Shown: positions 47,982-56,473 of the stretch, piece after piece
Position numbering within the stretch: the first letter of the stretch is position 1
How the letters are laid out: the number at the start of each line of letters is the position of its first letter
DNA from: Paenibacillus sp. FSL A5-0031
GTDB taxonomy: Bacteria > Bacillota > Bacilli > Paenibacillales > Paenibacillaceae
Length of the DNA: 64,000 bases
Assembly (NCBI RefSeq): GCF_001956295.1
Contig: NZ_MRTD01000021.1
Span: forward strand, 62,001 to 126,000
Direction: 5' to 3'
The notes under the pieces: model-generated
What the model was told of the DNA's origin: nothing
The model's input: only the letters and a program-made list of their open reading frames with translations
Database searches by the model: none
Position numbers and translations under genes: made by a program

Positions 47982-48617
47982 TTAACCTTTAAATAGCTGC
48001 TGCAAAGCCCGCTTCATCAAAGAATCGACTGATTCCTCCGCCGTAACGCTATGCTGCAATCCATTCCATGCTTTATCAAGCTCCGCTGCTGTGTAGCCCA
48101 GCGCAGCAAGCCCTTCCCTTGCTTCCTGCCAAGCGGTGCCTGCGCCTTGACCTGAATGCCTGCTCGATGTGAGATCAAGCGCAACACCTGCTGCAGTCAA
48201 AAGACCTCCATCCAGCCCCGCCCCGATCAGCTTGTCCTTTAGATCTAGAATCATCCGCTGTGCGGTTTTTTTCCCTATGCCCGGAAGCTTAATGAGAAAC
48301 GCTATATTTTCCTGCTGAATAGCGGCTATAACCGCATCCGGTCGACCACCTGACAAAATGCCCAAAGCGACGCGCGGACCAATGCCGGATACCTCCAGCA
48401 GCTTCCGGAACAGCGTCTGCTCCTCTCTCGTCTCAAAGCCAAACAACAAAACAGCATCCTCGCGAACGTTATGATGAATATAGACGACGACGGGCTCTTC
48501 TTTTTTTGCAAATGCATACGGATTAGGAGTAAATACACGATAGCCGGTATCTCTTACGTCCAGAACGATATATTCGGATTCTAGATGGACGACATTGCCT
48601 CTTAAAAAATCGATCAT
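47982..48617 (-). CDS. ruvA: Holliday junction branch migration protein RuvA
   Basis: 211 residues. The OB domain at the N-terminus (MIDFLRGNVVHLESEYIVLD), two HhH motifs (VSGIGPRVALGILSG and LPGIGKKTAQRMILDLKDK) and the flexible C-terminal UBA-like domain that touches RuvB (EAREGLAALGYTAAELDKAW). It binds the four-way junction as a tetramer. The ATG overlaps the ruvC stop by 4 bases (ATGA), so the two are translationally coupled. Confidence 0.97.
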   Translation of the reverse strand: MIDFLRGNVVHLESEYIVLDVRDTGYRVFTPNPYAFAKKEEPVVVYIHHNVREDAVLLFGFETREEQTLFRKLLEVSGIGPRVALGILSGGRPDAVIAAIQQENIAFLIKLPGIGKKTAQRMILDLKDKLIGAGLDGGLLTAAGVALDLTSSRHSGQGAGTAWQEAREGLAALGYTAAELDKAWNGLQHSVTAEESVDSLMKRALQQLFKG

Positions 48618-49117
48618 GAACGTTTCACCTCATTTATTTTCTGATTGAGTACAACCGAGTGCGCATGACAGATCGCAACAGCGAGCGCATCGGCAACATC
48701 ATCGGGCTTCGGCACTGCCGAAAGCTTCAAAAAAACCTTAACCATTTCTTGCACTTGTTTCTTCTCCGCTTTGCCATAACCAACAACCGCCTGCTTTACT
48801 TGAAGCGGCGTATACTCTCCAATAGGCAATCCGCGCTGCGCAGCAGCCAAAATAATAGCGCCTCGAGCCTGCGCCACATCAAAAGCCGTCGTCACGTTTC
48901 GATTAAAAAACAGTTTCTCTATGCCCACAGTATCCGGCTTATATTTATCCATTAAAGCGCCCGCAGACTCGTAAACTTGCAGCAAACGCTGCTCTGAAGG
49001 CGTATGAGCTTCCGTCTGAATCGCACCGTATTGCACGGGCGTAAGCTTGTGTCCGATCTTATCTATGAATCCAAATCCAACGATCGCATAACCAGGGTCA
49101 ATTCCAAGAACGCGCAA
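48614..49117 (-). CDS. ruvC: Crossover junction endodeoxyribonuclease RuvC
   Basis: 167 residues. Catalytic acids are recognisable: Asp7 in LGIDPGYAIVGFG, Glu in VGIEKLFFNRN (about residue 67), and the pair in KPDDVADALAVAICH near 137-145. It resolves Holliday junctions by symmetric cuts. The start is a TTG at 49117 with GAGGAG 8 nt upstream. B. subtilis uses RecU and lacks ruvC, so the presence of a complete ruvCAB set is typical of Paenibacillus-like groups and not of Bacillus. Confidence 0.96.
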   Translation of the reverse strand: MRVLGIDPGYAIVGFGFIDKIGHKLTPVQYGAIQTEAHTPSEQRLLQVYESAGALMDKYKPDTVGIEKLFFNRNVTTAFDVAQARGAIILAAAQRGLPIGEYTPLQVKQAVVGYGKAEKKQVQEMVKVFLKLSAVPKPDDVADALAVAICHAHSVVLNQKINEVKRS

Positions 49118-49176
49118 ACGGTCATCTCCTCAAAATAACTGCTTTCTCCACATACTCACTGAAAGTTGCTTCATCC

Positions 49177-49205
49177 ATTATAGCAAAAGATGGCGTGAAT
49201 GAGAA
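49177..49205 (-). promoter_or_regulatory. Likely promoter of the ruvC operon
   Basis: TTGCTATAAT supplies a perfect -10 (complement of 49177-49182) with the TGn extension; TTCTCA (complement of 49200-49205) is a 4/6 match for -35 at 17 nt. Confidence 0.6.
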
Positions 49206-49235
49206 CGCGCGTTTGATATTTCAGCCTTTAGACAT

Positions 49236-49272
49236 AAAGAAAGGAGATCGCACGATGATGTGCGATCTCCTT
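49236..49272 (-). terminator. Terminator of bofC
   Basis: AAGGAGATCGCAC (49241-49253) pairs perfectly with GTGCGATCTCCTT (49260-49272); TTTCTTTATG follows on the minus strand. It begins 6 bases after the bofC stop codon. Confidence 0.88.
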
Positions 49273-49278
49273 AGTTAC

Positions 49279-49926
49279 TTACTCTTGCTGATAGGCTGGG
49301 TTCATAACTTTCTGATTTTGCTCAATAGCATAGTCGCTATAGGTGGATAGAACACTATTATATTCTTCCATGTCGGTTATCCGAATCCCTCTGGTAAGCT
49401 GGTCCAGCTTATCCTGTGGCAAACTGCTCTCCATATAGCGTACATCGAGTTGGAAAAAGGTTCGAACGACCTTTTCTTTTTTTGGAGCTCCGTCATAAAG
49501 TGTAAGATTCCCTTTCTTGTCGACGCCCATATACGCATTCGCTTTACAATGATCGGACAAATCCTCAATACGCTCTTCAAACTGAACGGTGCCCTGTTCT
49601 TGATTCAACATGACCTTCCACTCTGGATGTGCAAGCACAAGCTGAACGATCTCTTTACTCACCAATTGACCTAGCAACTTCGATTCTTCGCCGCACACAT
49701 ATACGAGGCGCAGCTTTGCAGAGAGCGCTCCATCAAGCTTCTCCAGCTCTTGAATTACGCTCGTTTGATTCGCTGTTGGCTTTGGTGCAGCTGTGACAAC
49801 ATTTTTATTAGCGATAAAGAGCCAACCTGCTAGCAAGCAAAACATAATAACGCCTAACATCCAAACGGGACGCCGCTTTCTCTTTAAACGTTTCTTTAAG
49901 TTTTTCCAAAGGCTGAATTCCATCAT
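49279..49926 (-). CDS. bofC: BofC-like forespore protein (intercompartmental signalling)
   Basis: 215 residues from the ATG at 49926, which has AAGGGGT 7 nt upstream; earlier in-frame ATGs lack a ribosome binding site. A basic N-terminus and one membrane segment or signal (about 22-41) are followed by a secreted region. The stretch LRLVYVCGEESKLLGQLVS and the end RTFFQLDVRYMESSLP fit the BofC family. In B. subtilis BofC restrains SpoIVB and so times the SpoIVFB checkpoint; SpoIVFA/B are encoded further right in this window. bofC is close to the ruv genes in B. subtilis too. Identity is by short motifs and gene order. Confidence 0.8.
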   Translation of the reverse strand: MMEFSLWKNLKKRLKRKRRPVWMLGVIMFCLLAGWLFIANKNVVTAAPKPTANQTSVIQELEKLDGALSAKLRLVYVCGEESKLLGQLVSKEIVQLVLAHPEWKVMLNQEQGTVQFEERIEDLSDHCKANAYMGVDKKGNLTLYDGAPKKEKVVRTFFQLDVRYMESSLPQDKLDQLTRGIRITDMEEYNSVLSTYSDYAIEQNQKVMNPAYQQE

Positions 49927-50073
49927 AGGGAAGACCCCTTCTTTATATTTTTTGATAGTATGCGCCATAATTACATAAATATTCAAAACGATTTACTTGT
50001 AAGAATCCATAGTTTAATCTGCTTGTCCGATACTTGTTTTTTCAAAAAAATGATTAGCATTATGTATTCATAA

Positions 50074-50109
50074 TAAAGAAAGCCCCAAAGGACAGTAGAC
50101 CTTTGGGGC
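50074..50109 (-). terminator. Terminator of the safA-like gene
   Basis: GCCCCAAAGG (50082-50091) pairs with CCTTTGGGGC (50100-50109); TTTCTTTATT follows on the minus strand. Confidence 0.87.
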
Positions 50110-50122
50110 AGCATGTATTCTT

Positions 50123-52525
50123 TTAACGATTGATCCAAGGCTGATTTCCACGTTTTTTCGGTTTATTAGGCCGTGTGGAAACTGTTCGAATAACTGCTTT
50201 CTTGTTCGATTTCTTTGGTACAACTATCTTTGCTGGTTTTTCAATTTGTACATCAGCCGCCTTTGCGGTGTTTTGATCAGAACGATTCCCTTTACAGCCG
50301 CAATCGTCTTGATTCATATTGCCTACACCGGCTGTTTGAGGCCAACCCTGATTAGATGGAAACTGCTGTGAGTATGGGGAAAAACCTGCTACAGGATAAC
50401 CATAACCGCCATCATTTTGCACTTGAACCGGCATTACATTCCCATGACCCCCATGACCATAGCCGGAGCCATAACCATACTCAGGCTGCATGCTCGATGG
50501 GAAAGCCATTCCTTGGTTCGGCTGTGTTGCAAACGGCGATACCATACCTTGGTTCGGCTCTGTTGCAAATGGCGATACCATCCCTTGGTTTGGCTGCGTT
50601 GCAAACGGCGATACCATCCCTTGGTTCGGCTGTGTTGCAAACGGCGATACCATGCCTTGGTTTGGCTGCGTTGCAAACGGCGATACCATGCCTTGGTTTG
50701 GCTGCGTTGCAAACGGCGATACCATGCCTTGGTTCGGCTGTGTTGCAAATGGCGATACCATGCCTTGGTTTGGCTGTGTTGCAAACGGCGATACAGCGCC
50801 TTGGTTTGGTTGTGTCGCAAATGGCGATACCGCGCCTTGGTTTGGTTGTGTCGCAAATGGCGATACAGCGCCTTGGTTTGCTTGTGTCGCAAATGGTGAT
50901 ACAGCGCCTTGGTTTGGCTGTGTCGCAAATGGCGATACCGCGCCTTGGTTTGGCTGTGTCGCAAGCGGTGATACACTGCCTTGGTTCGGCTGTGTTGCCA
51001 GCGGTGATACACTGCCTTGGTTTGGCTGTGTCGCTTGCGGGGACACCTTACCTTTATTCGGCTTTGTTGCCAGCGGCGATACCATGCCTTGGTTCGGTTG
51101 TGTTGCCAGCGGCGATACCATGCCTTGGTTCGGCTGTGTTGCCAGCGGCGATACCATGCTTTGGTTCGGCTGTGTTGCCAGCGGCGATACCATGCCTTGG
51201 TTCGGCTGTGTTGCCAGCGGCGATACCATGCCTTGGTTCGGCTGTGTTGCCAGCGGCGATACCATGCTTTGGTTCGGGAAAGCAGAAGTTCCGGCTACCA
51301 TTTGACCATTTTCCTGCATGCCATGCTGAAGTGGATTTATCATTGGATAACCATAACCCCATTCAGGGCCAACGCCCATAGGCATGCTGGATGGAGATGG
51401 ATAACTTCCAACAAATACCATACCTGGCGGACACTCAAATTGCGCCTCGTTTCCTTCATGCATTGGGCTTACCGTACTTCCGAATGGCACAGGTTGATGC
51501 CAATCTCCGTAACCGTAGCCATGTTCCATGTGAGCTGGCATGGTCATTGGTTGACCAAATCCATACCCCGACTGAATTGGCATGGTCATCGGTTGCCCAT
51601 AACCATATCCCATCTGAGCTGGCATAGTCATCATTGGCTGATGATGCCCATATCCTCCGTAAGTAGGCTGTTGTGCAGCTGGCGAGATTGCTTCAGGTGC
51701 TTTTGGCAAATCATACAAGGATAATGCTTCGGTTGCTGGAATGCCATATTGCTTGAATAAATCAACATTTGGCTTGTATTCGGAATGAATTGGTTTTAGC
51801 TTTTTCTCAACAGGCTTTTCGATTGGCAGTGCCTTTTTGGCTGGCTCAACTGCTGCCGCTTTAGGGGCAGGAAGAGGAGCTGGTTCTACTGGCTTCAAAA
51901 TAGGTGCTGTTGGTTTTTTCTCTTGAACAGGTGCAACAGGCGTTTCAGGAGCAGGGGCTACCGGTGCTGGTGCAATAGGCGCAGTTGGCGTCTTGCCTGC
52001 AATTGGAGCTGTTGGTGTTTTTCCAATAATAGGCGCTGTAGAAAGCTTTCCGACCCAGCCCTGTACCCCTTGCATGATTGAGCTTGGGTGAAGGGCATGA
52101 TGACCTCCCGTATTTTGTGCCACGCTCTGTCCAGCTTGTTGTCCAGTACCTCCAGTACCTTGGCCACCAGTTCCTTCAGTCATGGTTTCGCCTACTTTAG
52201 GGATATTCACAACTTCACCAGTAAGCAATACATTCGGATTTTTGAGCTGCGGATTCGCTTTAATCATATCCGCGAGCGGCACGCCCCAAGCTTTCGAGAG
52301 CTTCCAAAGGGTATCACCTTGTTTCACAATATGCTGATGCATGATGTCCATTCCACCTCCTGCGCCGCCCGTATGGCTTGAAGGTATTTTCAGCTTCATG
52401 CCAACATCAATGGCGTCCGGATTCGTAATACCCGGGTTCAGCTTCAAAAGCTCTTCGAGCGATACATTATACTTTTGGCCGATAAAGTATAACGACTCGC
52501 CCTTCTTCACAATATGGATTTTCAC
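50123..52525 (-). CDS. safA: SafA-like spore coat morphogenetic protein with two LysM domains and a long 12-residue repeat array
   Basis: 800 residues, starting with GTG at 52525 behind GGAGGT. Two LysM domains lie at 2-49 (HIVKKGESLYFIGQKYNVS) and about 63-110 (HIVKQGDTLWKLSKAWGVP). Next come a Pro/Ala-rich linker and the segment VDLFKQYGIPATEALSLYDL, which resembles SafA. A Gly/Tyr/Met-rich stretch and 21 units of a PNQGMVSPFATQ repeat follow, then a Gly/Tyr-rich part, a DDCGCKGN cysteine motif and a basic end. B. subtilis SafA has one LysM and no such array. The protein would bind cortex peptidoglycan and recruit coat proteins. The LysM part and the bofC neighbourhood support the name; the repeats are this gene's own feature. 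Confidence 0.82.
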   Translation of the reverse strand: MKIHIVKKGESLYFIGQKYNVSLEELLKLNPGITNPDAIDVGMKLKIPSSHTGGAGGGMDIMHQHIVKQGDTLWKLSKAWGVPLADMIKANPQLKNPNVLLTGEVVNIPKVGETMTEGTGGQGTGGTGQQAGQSVAQNTGGHHALHPSSIMQGVQGWVGKLSTAPIIGKTPTAPIAGKTPTAPIAPAPVAPAPETPVAPVQEKKPTAPILKPVEPAPLPAPKAAAVEPAKKALPIEKPVEKKLKPIHSEYKPNVDLFKQYGIPATEALSLYDLPKAPEAISPAAQQPTYGGYGHHQPMMTMPAQMGYGYGQPMTMPIQSGYGFGQPMTMPAHMEHGYGYGDWHQPVPFGSTVSPMHEGNEAQFECPPGMVFVGSYPSPSSMPMGVGPEWGYGYPMINPLQHGMQENGQMVAGTSAFPNQSMVSPLATQPNQGMVSPLATQPNQGMVSPLATQPNQSMVSPLATQPNQGMVSPLATQPNQGMVSPLATKPNKGKVSPQATQPNQGSVSPLATQPNQGSVSPLATQPNQGAVSPFATQPNQGAVSPFATQANQGAVSPFATQPNQGAVSPFATQPNQGAVSPFATQPNQGMVSPFATQPNQGMVSPFATQPNQGMVSPFATQPNQGMVSPFATQPNQGMVSPFATQPNQGMVSPFATEPNQGMVSPFATQPNQGMAFPSSMQPEYGYGSGYGHGGHGNVMPVQVQNDGGYGYPVAGFSPYSQQFPSNQGWPQTAGVGNMNQDDCGCKGNRSDQNTAKAADVQIEKPAKIVVPKKSNKKAVIRTVSTRPNKPKKRGNQPWINR
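50508..51276 (-). repeat. 36-bp in-frame minisatellite inside the safA-like gene
   Basis: About 21 complete units plus one degenerate unit, each 36 bp and coding for 12 residues of the PNQ-x-x-VSP-x-AT type. Neighbouring units are more alike than distant ones: three blocks differ by Met/Ser/Ala in position 5 and Leu/Phe in position 9, which suggests local duplication. All frames and the complementary strand stay open across it, creating false ORFs. Confidence 0.95.
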
Positions 52526-52635
52526 TCGTTGTTAACCTCCTGTCACGTTCTGAATAACCAGGCACTGCTAATGCCTATTATCAATCCTTACATCCTATGC
52601 AGAATATGGGCAGGTGTCTCCACTTTCACAAAAAA

Positions 52636-52679
52636 AATAGTAAAAAGCCGAGTTCACCCATCAGAGTGAACTCGGCTTT
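52636..52679 (-). terminator. Terminator of the thrR-hom-thrB-pheA operon
   Basis: AAAGCCGAGTTCAC pairs with GTGAACTCGGCTTT around an 8-nt loop (52644-52679), with a T-rich tail on the minus strand. The stretch 52526-52635 upstream of the safA-like gene shows no gene; a sporulation promoter is expected there but none was assigned. Confidence 0.9.
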
Positions 52680-52726
52680 CTATTCATGTATCGTTTCATT
52701 CTACGCTTTAGAGCAACCAGCTATGC

Positions 52727-53596
52727 TTATTTCTTGAATTCAGTAAAGCTTGGATAGCTTCCTAATACGCGAACCTGACATCCGATTGCTTCAATTTCTT
52801 GAATAGCTGAAGGAAGCAAAACGGTATCAAGAGCCATATCAATGTCGATGAAGAAATAATAATTGCCGAGCTTCTTCTTGGTCGGGCGCGATTCAATTCG
52901 GGTCAAGTTGATTTTGCGCCATGCAAAAGCAGAAAGAACCTGGTGGAGCGCTCCCGGGTAATCCTCTGGCAATGTAATTAAGATGCTCGTTTTTATATGA
53001 TCGGATTTACGATCGGTATATGGCTCTGAGCCGACCAGCAAAAACCGAGTGTAATTATTATCATGATCTGTAATCTCACTTGCGAGAACATCAAGCTTCT
53101 CGTTCGCAGCAGCTGTCATCGTGCCAATTGCTGCCAAACCGGCATTCGGGTTGTTTTGAACGATTCTAACGCCCTCAGCTGTACTGCTGACATGTTCTGT
53201 AACCGCATGCGGAAGATGTGTACGCAGAAATTGCAAGCACTGTGCGATCGCTACAGGATGGCTGATCACTTTAGTAATACGTGAGTAGTCCATTTCCCCA
53301 TTATCGTTTAACAGCTCAGATTGACGGCCAATCAAATTTTGAATGGAGGGGTACACCCACTCCGCTTGAATCGGAATATCAACCTCATGTACAAGCCAAT
53401 CCATATGAAGGCTAACAGAACCCTCAATCGTATTCTCGATCGGAATGATGCTGTAATCACTTATTCCATTGACAGTAGACAGGAACACATCGGAAATTAG
53501 CCGATGATGCTTCCAGTTTATTTCTTCACCGCGGAATAAATGTCTTGCTGCCTCATCCGATACAGATCCAGCAGGTAAAACCGCTATCGTCTTCAT
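52727..53596 (-). CDS. pheA: Prephenate dehydratase
   Basis: 289 residues. The PDT domain shows DYSIIPIENTIEGSV near 47-61 and NNYTRFLLVG near 180-189 (TRF is the catalytic Thr-Arg-Phe). The C-terminal ACT domain has GALHQVLSAFAWRKINLTRIESRP (core LTRIESRP, the Phe-binding ESRP motif), so the enzyme is likely inhibited by phenylalanine. It converts prephenate to phenylpyruvate. The N-terminus MKTIAVLPAGSVSDEAARHLF lacks the usual GPxGTFxE form and reads LPAGSVSDEAA instead. The ATG overlaps the thrB stop (ATGA) and AAGGAG lies 10 nt upstream. Confidence 0.95.
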   Translation of the reverse strand: MKTIAVLPAGSVSDEAARHLFRGEEINWKHHRLISDVFLSTVNGISDYSIIPIENTIEGSVSLHMDWLVHEVDIPIQAEWVYPSIQNLIGRQSELLNDNGEMDYSRITKVISHPVAIAQCLQFLRTHLPHAVTEHVSSTAEGVRIVQNNPNAGLAAIGTMTAAANEKLDVLASEITDHDNNYTRFLLVGSEPYTDRKSDHIKTSILITLPEDYPGALHQVLSAFAWRKINLTRIESRPTKKKLGNYYFFIDIDMALDTVLLPSAIQEIEAIGCQVRVLGSYPSFTEFKK

Positions 53597-54588
53597 CGCT
53601 TCATATCTCCTTTAATTCGATCCGGAAGAGGAATCGCAGGCTGCGAAGAAATTTCCTCTATCGTAATTTGAGGACCTTGAGCGCTTGGCGACAGCCATAG
53701 CGTATTCGCTTCAATGCCCTCCTGCTTCAGCGTATCAAGCAGAAATGTTTCAAGCATGGATTCGCCCGAGCTGTGTGCAGCACCGGCTTCCGTATCCTCA
53801 ACAAATGCAATCAGCGTCGGCCCTGCTCCGCTTAGCGCAGCACCAAGCGCGCCGTGCTCTACCGCGCGCTCCAGTATAGTTGCCATGCCGGGAATCAATG
53901 CTGCACGGTAAGGCTGGTGCAGCCGATCCTTCATCGCATGGCGAATCATACCTAGCTCGCCGCCAGCAAGCGCTGCGACGAGCAAAGAGCTGCGGCTGAC
54001 GTTAAATATGGCGTCAGCCATACTGATTGAAGACGGAAGCGCATGACGCGCCTTCTCCGTCGACAGCTGAAAGGCTGGAATCGCGACAAGCGTCTTCAGC
54101 TTGTGATGCGGCTCAATTCTAACATAATCTGCTCGCTCCCCATCCCAAGCCGAGACGACAATGCCGCCGTATAATGACGCGCCGACATTGTCCGGATGAC
54201 CTTCCAGCGCTGTTGCCATTTGGAACAGCTTATCATCCGTGAGCGGACCGCCAATCAATGCGTTCGCAGCAACCAGAGCGCCTACGATTGCTGACGCACT
54301 GCTGCCTAGTCCGCGAGTGAGCGGAATATCGCTGTGCATCGAAATCGAGAGCTCTGGCACGGATACGCCTGCTTCTTTGAACACAAGCTGCGCAACCTTA
54401 TAAATTAAATTCGTTTTGTCCTTTGGCAATCCATTCATTTGATCGCCGTAAAACTGGAATTCCGTTTGTTCAGAGATGCTCATTTCAATCCATGCGTATA
54501 GCGAAAGAGCCATCCCAAGCGTATCAAATCCTGGTCCGAGATTTGCTGTACTTGCTGGTATTTTTACGATTACTCTGCGATTGTTCAT
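53593..54588 (-). CDS. thrB: Homoserine kinase
   Basis: 331 residues, GHMP kinase family: PASTANLGPGFDTLG at 11-25, the ATP loop PLTRGLGSSASAIVGAL near 88-104, and the C-terminal LSGAGPTLIAF. It phosphorylates homoserine for threonine synthesis. The ATG at 54588 lies inside a close hom-thrB junction (stop-to-start gap 5 bp) with AAGGAT upstream. thrC, found between hom and thrB in many Bacillota, is not in this operon. Confidence 0.96.
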   Translation of the reverse strand: MNNRRVIVKIPASTANLGPGFDTLGMALSLYAWIEMSISEQTEFQFYGDQMNGLPKDKTNLIYKVAQLVFKEAGVSVPELSISMHSDIPLTRGLGSSASAIVGALVAANALIGGPLTDDKLFQMATALEGHPDNVGASLYGGIVVSAWDGERADYVRIEPHHKLKTLVAIPAFQLSTEKARHALPSSISMADAIFNVSRSSLLVAALAGGELGMIRHAMKDRLHQPYRAALIPGMATILERAVEHGALGAALSGAGPTLIAFVEDTEAGAAHSSGESMLETFLLDTLKQEGIEANTLWLSPSAQGPQITIEEISSQPAIPLPDRIKGDMKR

Positions 54589-54593
54589 AAGAT

Positions 54594-55880
54594 TTATCCT
54601 TCTACGCGGTAGACGCTTTTCACTTTATGAACGACATCCAGCGAGTCAAACTTAGCAAGCACCTTCTGGATAGCTGCTTTGTTCGCGTCATGAGTGATGA
54701 TGATGATCTCAGCTTCCGGATTAGACGGTGTCGGCTGCTGCAATACTGACTCCAAGCTGACTTCAAAGTCAGCGAATACTTGCGTTATGCGTGCAAGAAC
54801 GCCGGCACGATCTGCCACTTTAAGCAAAATGAAATATTTAGATGAGATCTGCTCGTCAGTCTTGAGCTTCTTCTCTTTATAAGCAAGGCTTCCCTGCATG
54901 CCGTTCACACCAAGCTTCAGGTTTTTCACAACGGCTACCAAATCGGATACGATCGACGTAGCTGTCGGAAGCTCACCCGCGCCTGCGCCGTAGAACATCG
55001 TTTCACCAACAGCTTCGCCATATACATAAACCGCGTTAAACACGCCGTTTACCGATGCGATAGGATGCGATTGCTTCACCATCGTTGGTTGAACGCTGAT
55101 GCTGATCAAATCATCCTGACGCTCTGCGATACCAAGCAGCTTCACTTCATAGCCAAGACGCTTCGCGTACAAAATATCTTCTTTGGATACCGATGAAATG
55201 CCTTGAACGGATACATCCTCAAGCGCTACATTGGCACGGAATCCGATTGTAGCGAGAATTGTCATTTTGCGCGCTGCATCAAGTCCTTCGACATCTGATG
55301 TCGGGTCAGACTCCGCATAACCAAGCTCCTGCGCTTCTTTAAGCACATCCAGATACGAAGCGCCTTCTTGACTCATCTTTGTCAAAATAAAATTCGTTGT
55401 GCCGTTCACAATGCCCATAATTTTATTAATGCGGTCGGAGGCGAAACCTTCGACAAGTGTACGAATAATCGGAATACCGCCGGCTACGCTTGCTTCATAC
55501 AAAACATCGCAGCGGTTTTCTTTGGCTTTGGCCAATATTTCAGGACCGTGCATTGCCATTAAATCTTTATTTGCCGTTACGACATGTTTGCCGAGGGACA
55601 GCGCTTCTAGTATATATTCTTTCGTAAGCCCGATTCCACCCATAACCTCAACGATAACATCAATTTCAGGGTGGCGGATGACTTCCCAAGGATCCTCAGT
55701 TAGCTTGCTTGCATCCACTGCAATATTACGCGATTTGCTTTTGTCTTGAACGAGTACCTTTTCAATTACGATCGGCGAACCGACCTGACTTGCCAAATCA
55801 TCCTGATGTCCCTCAACAATTCGAACTACACCTGTACCAACTGTACCAAGACCTAATAAACCAACTTTAACCGGCTTCAT
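54594..55880 (-). CDS. hom: Homoserine dehydrogenase
   Basis: 428 residues. The Rossmann start GLLGLGTVGTGVVRIV (about 8-23), VMGGIGLTKEYILEAL, TANKDLMAMHG and the catalytic-domain signature AESDPTSDVEGLDAARKM are all present. The C-terminal ACT domain (from about 350, YFILLKVADRAGVLARITQVF, core VADRAGVLARITQVF) is the expected threonine-feedback site. It reduces aspartate semialdehyde to homoserine. GGAGGG lies 6 nt before the ATG, 24 bp after the thrR-like gene. Confidence 0.97.
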   Translation of the reverse strand: MKPVKVGLLGLGTVGTGVVRIVEGHQDDLASQVGSPIVIEKVLVQDKSKSRNIAVDASKLTEDPWEVIRHPEIDVIVEVMGGIGLTKEYILEALSLGKHVVTANKDLMAMHGPEILAKAKENRCDVLYEASVAGGIPIIRTLVEGFASDRINKIMGIVNGTTNFILTKMSQEGASYLDVLKEAQELGYAESDPTSDVEGLDAARKMTILATIGFRANVALEDVSVQGISSVSKEDILYAKRLGYEVKLLGIAERQDDLISISVQPTMVKQSHPIASVNGVFNAVYVYGEAVGETMFYGAGAGELPTATSIVSDLVAVVKNLKLGVNGMQGSLAYKEKKLKTDEQISSKYFILLKVADRAGVLARITQVFADFEVSLESVLQQPTPSNPEAEIIIITHDANKAAIQKVLAKFDSLDVVHKVKSVYRVEG

Positions 55881-55904
55881 ATATACCCTCCATTATCCAT
55901 TCTG

Positions 55905-56342
55905 TTATCCTTGTCCGATGACCGAAGCTTTACGCACGCCTGGCTGACTGCGAAGCATTTCAACCAGCGATGACAGTTCTCCGGAAAGCTGCGAAATATC
56001 GACCGAAATGACGACATTAGCGAAACCTTGGAGCGGAATGGACTGATTCATCGTCAGCACATTGCCATCCTGGCTCGCCACCATGCTAAGTACGTTGGAG
56101 AGTACGCCTGAACGATGCTCCAAATCCATAGAAATGGTCGCAATACGTTCTCGTTCCAGCTCATTTAGCGCGTAGACACCATCTTTATACTTATAAAAAG
56201 CGCTTCGGCTAAGTCCAACACGTTCAACCGCCTCATGCACGGTTGCCGCATCTCCTCGGCCAAGCATCTCCTTCACTTGTATCGTCTTCATAATCGCTTC
56301 CGGTAAAATATCCTCTCGAACGACATAATAGCGTTTCGTCAC
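55905..56342 (-). CDS. thrR: ACT-domain regulator, ThrR/PheB (YszB)-like
   Basis: 145 residues. An N-terminal helix-turn-helix-like part (about 20-60, HEAVERVGLSRSAFYKYKDGV) is followed by an ACT domain (about 70-143). B. subtilis ThrR (YszB, once PheB) represses the hom-thrCB genes and lies beside obg and pheA, as here. The start is a GTG at 56342 with GAGGAGG 7 nt upstream. It is the first gene of the operon with hom, thrB and pheA, which fits autoregulation by threonine or a related amino acid; the ligand is not shown by sequence. Confidence 0.88.
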   Translation of the reverse strand: MTKRYYVVREDILPEAIMKTIQVKEMLGRGDAATVHEAVERVGLSRSAFYKYKDGVYALNELERERIATISMDLEHRSGVLSNVLSMVASQDGNVLTMNQSIPLQGFANVVISVDISQLSGELSSLVEMLRSQPGVRKASVIGQG

Positions 56343-56385
56343 TATACGTCCTCCTCAAAAAGACAATTGTTCACCTATAGTGGAC

Positions 56386-56414
56386 ATTATATCGAAATAT
56401 ACCGTTTGGGGCAA
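56386..56414 (-). promoter_or_regulatory. Sigma-A promoter of thrR-hom-thrB-pheA
   Basis: TTGCCC (complement of 56409-56414), 17 nt, TATAAT (complement of 56386-56391). It lies between the obgE terminator and the GTG start at 56342. Confidence 0.78.
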
Positions 56415-56422
56415 TAGGCAAA

Positions 56423-56450
56423 ACAAGAAAAGACGGCTTTCGCCGTCTTC
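56423..56450 (-). terminator. Terminator of spo0B-obgE
   Basis: GAAGACGGC-GAAA-GCCGTCTTTTC on the minus strand, followed by TTGTTTTG; it starts 23 bases after the obgE stop codon. Confidence 0.83.
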
Positions 56451-56473
56451 ATTTCTTAATATGTGCGAATGCT

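Noticed and set aside
50508-51276. CRISPR-like array (36-bp period)
   Set aside because: Units are contiguous without spacers and encode a regular 12-residue protein repeat; no cas genes are near.
50356-51724. Long ORFs on the plus strand and in a second minus frame across the safA-like repeats (up to 341 codons)
   Set aside because: The 36-bp repeat is a multiple of three without stops in several frames, so all are shadows. None has a start signal and the LysM frame explains the region.
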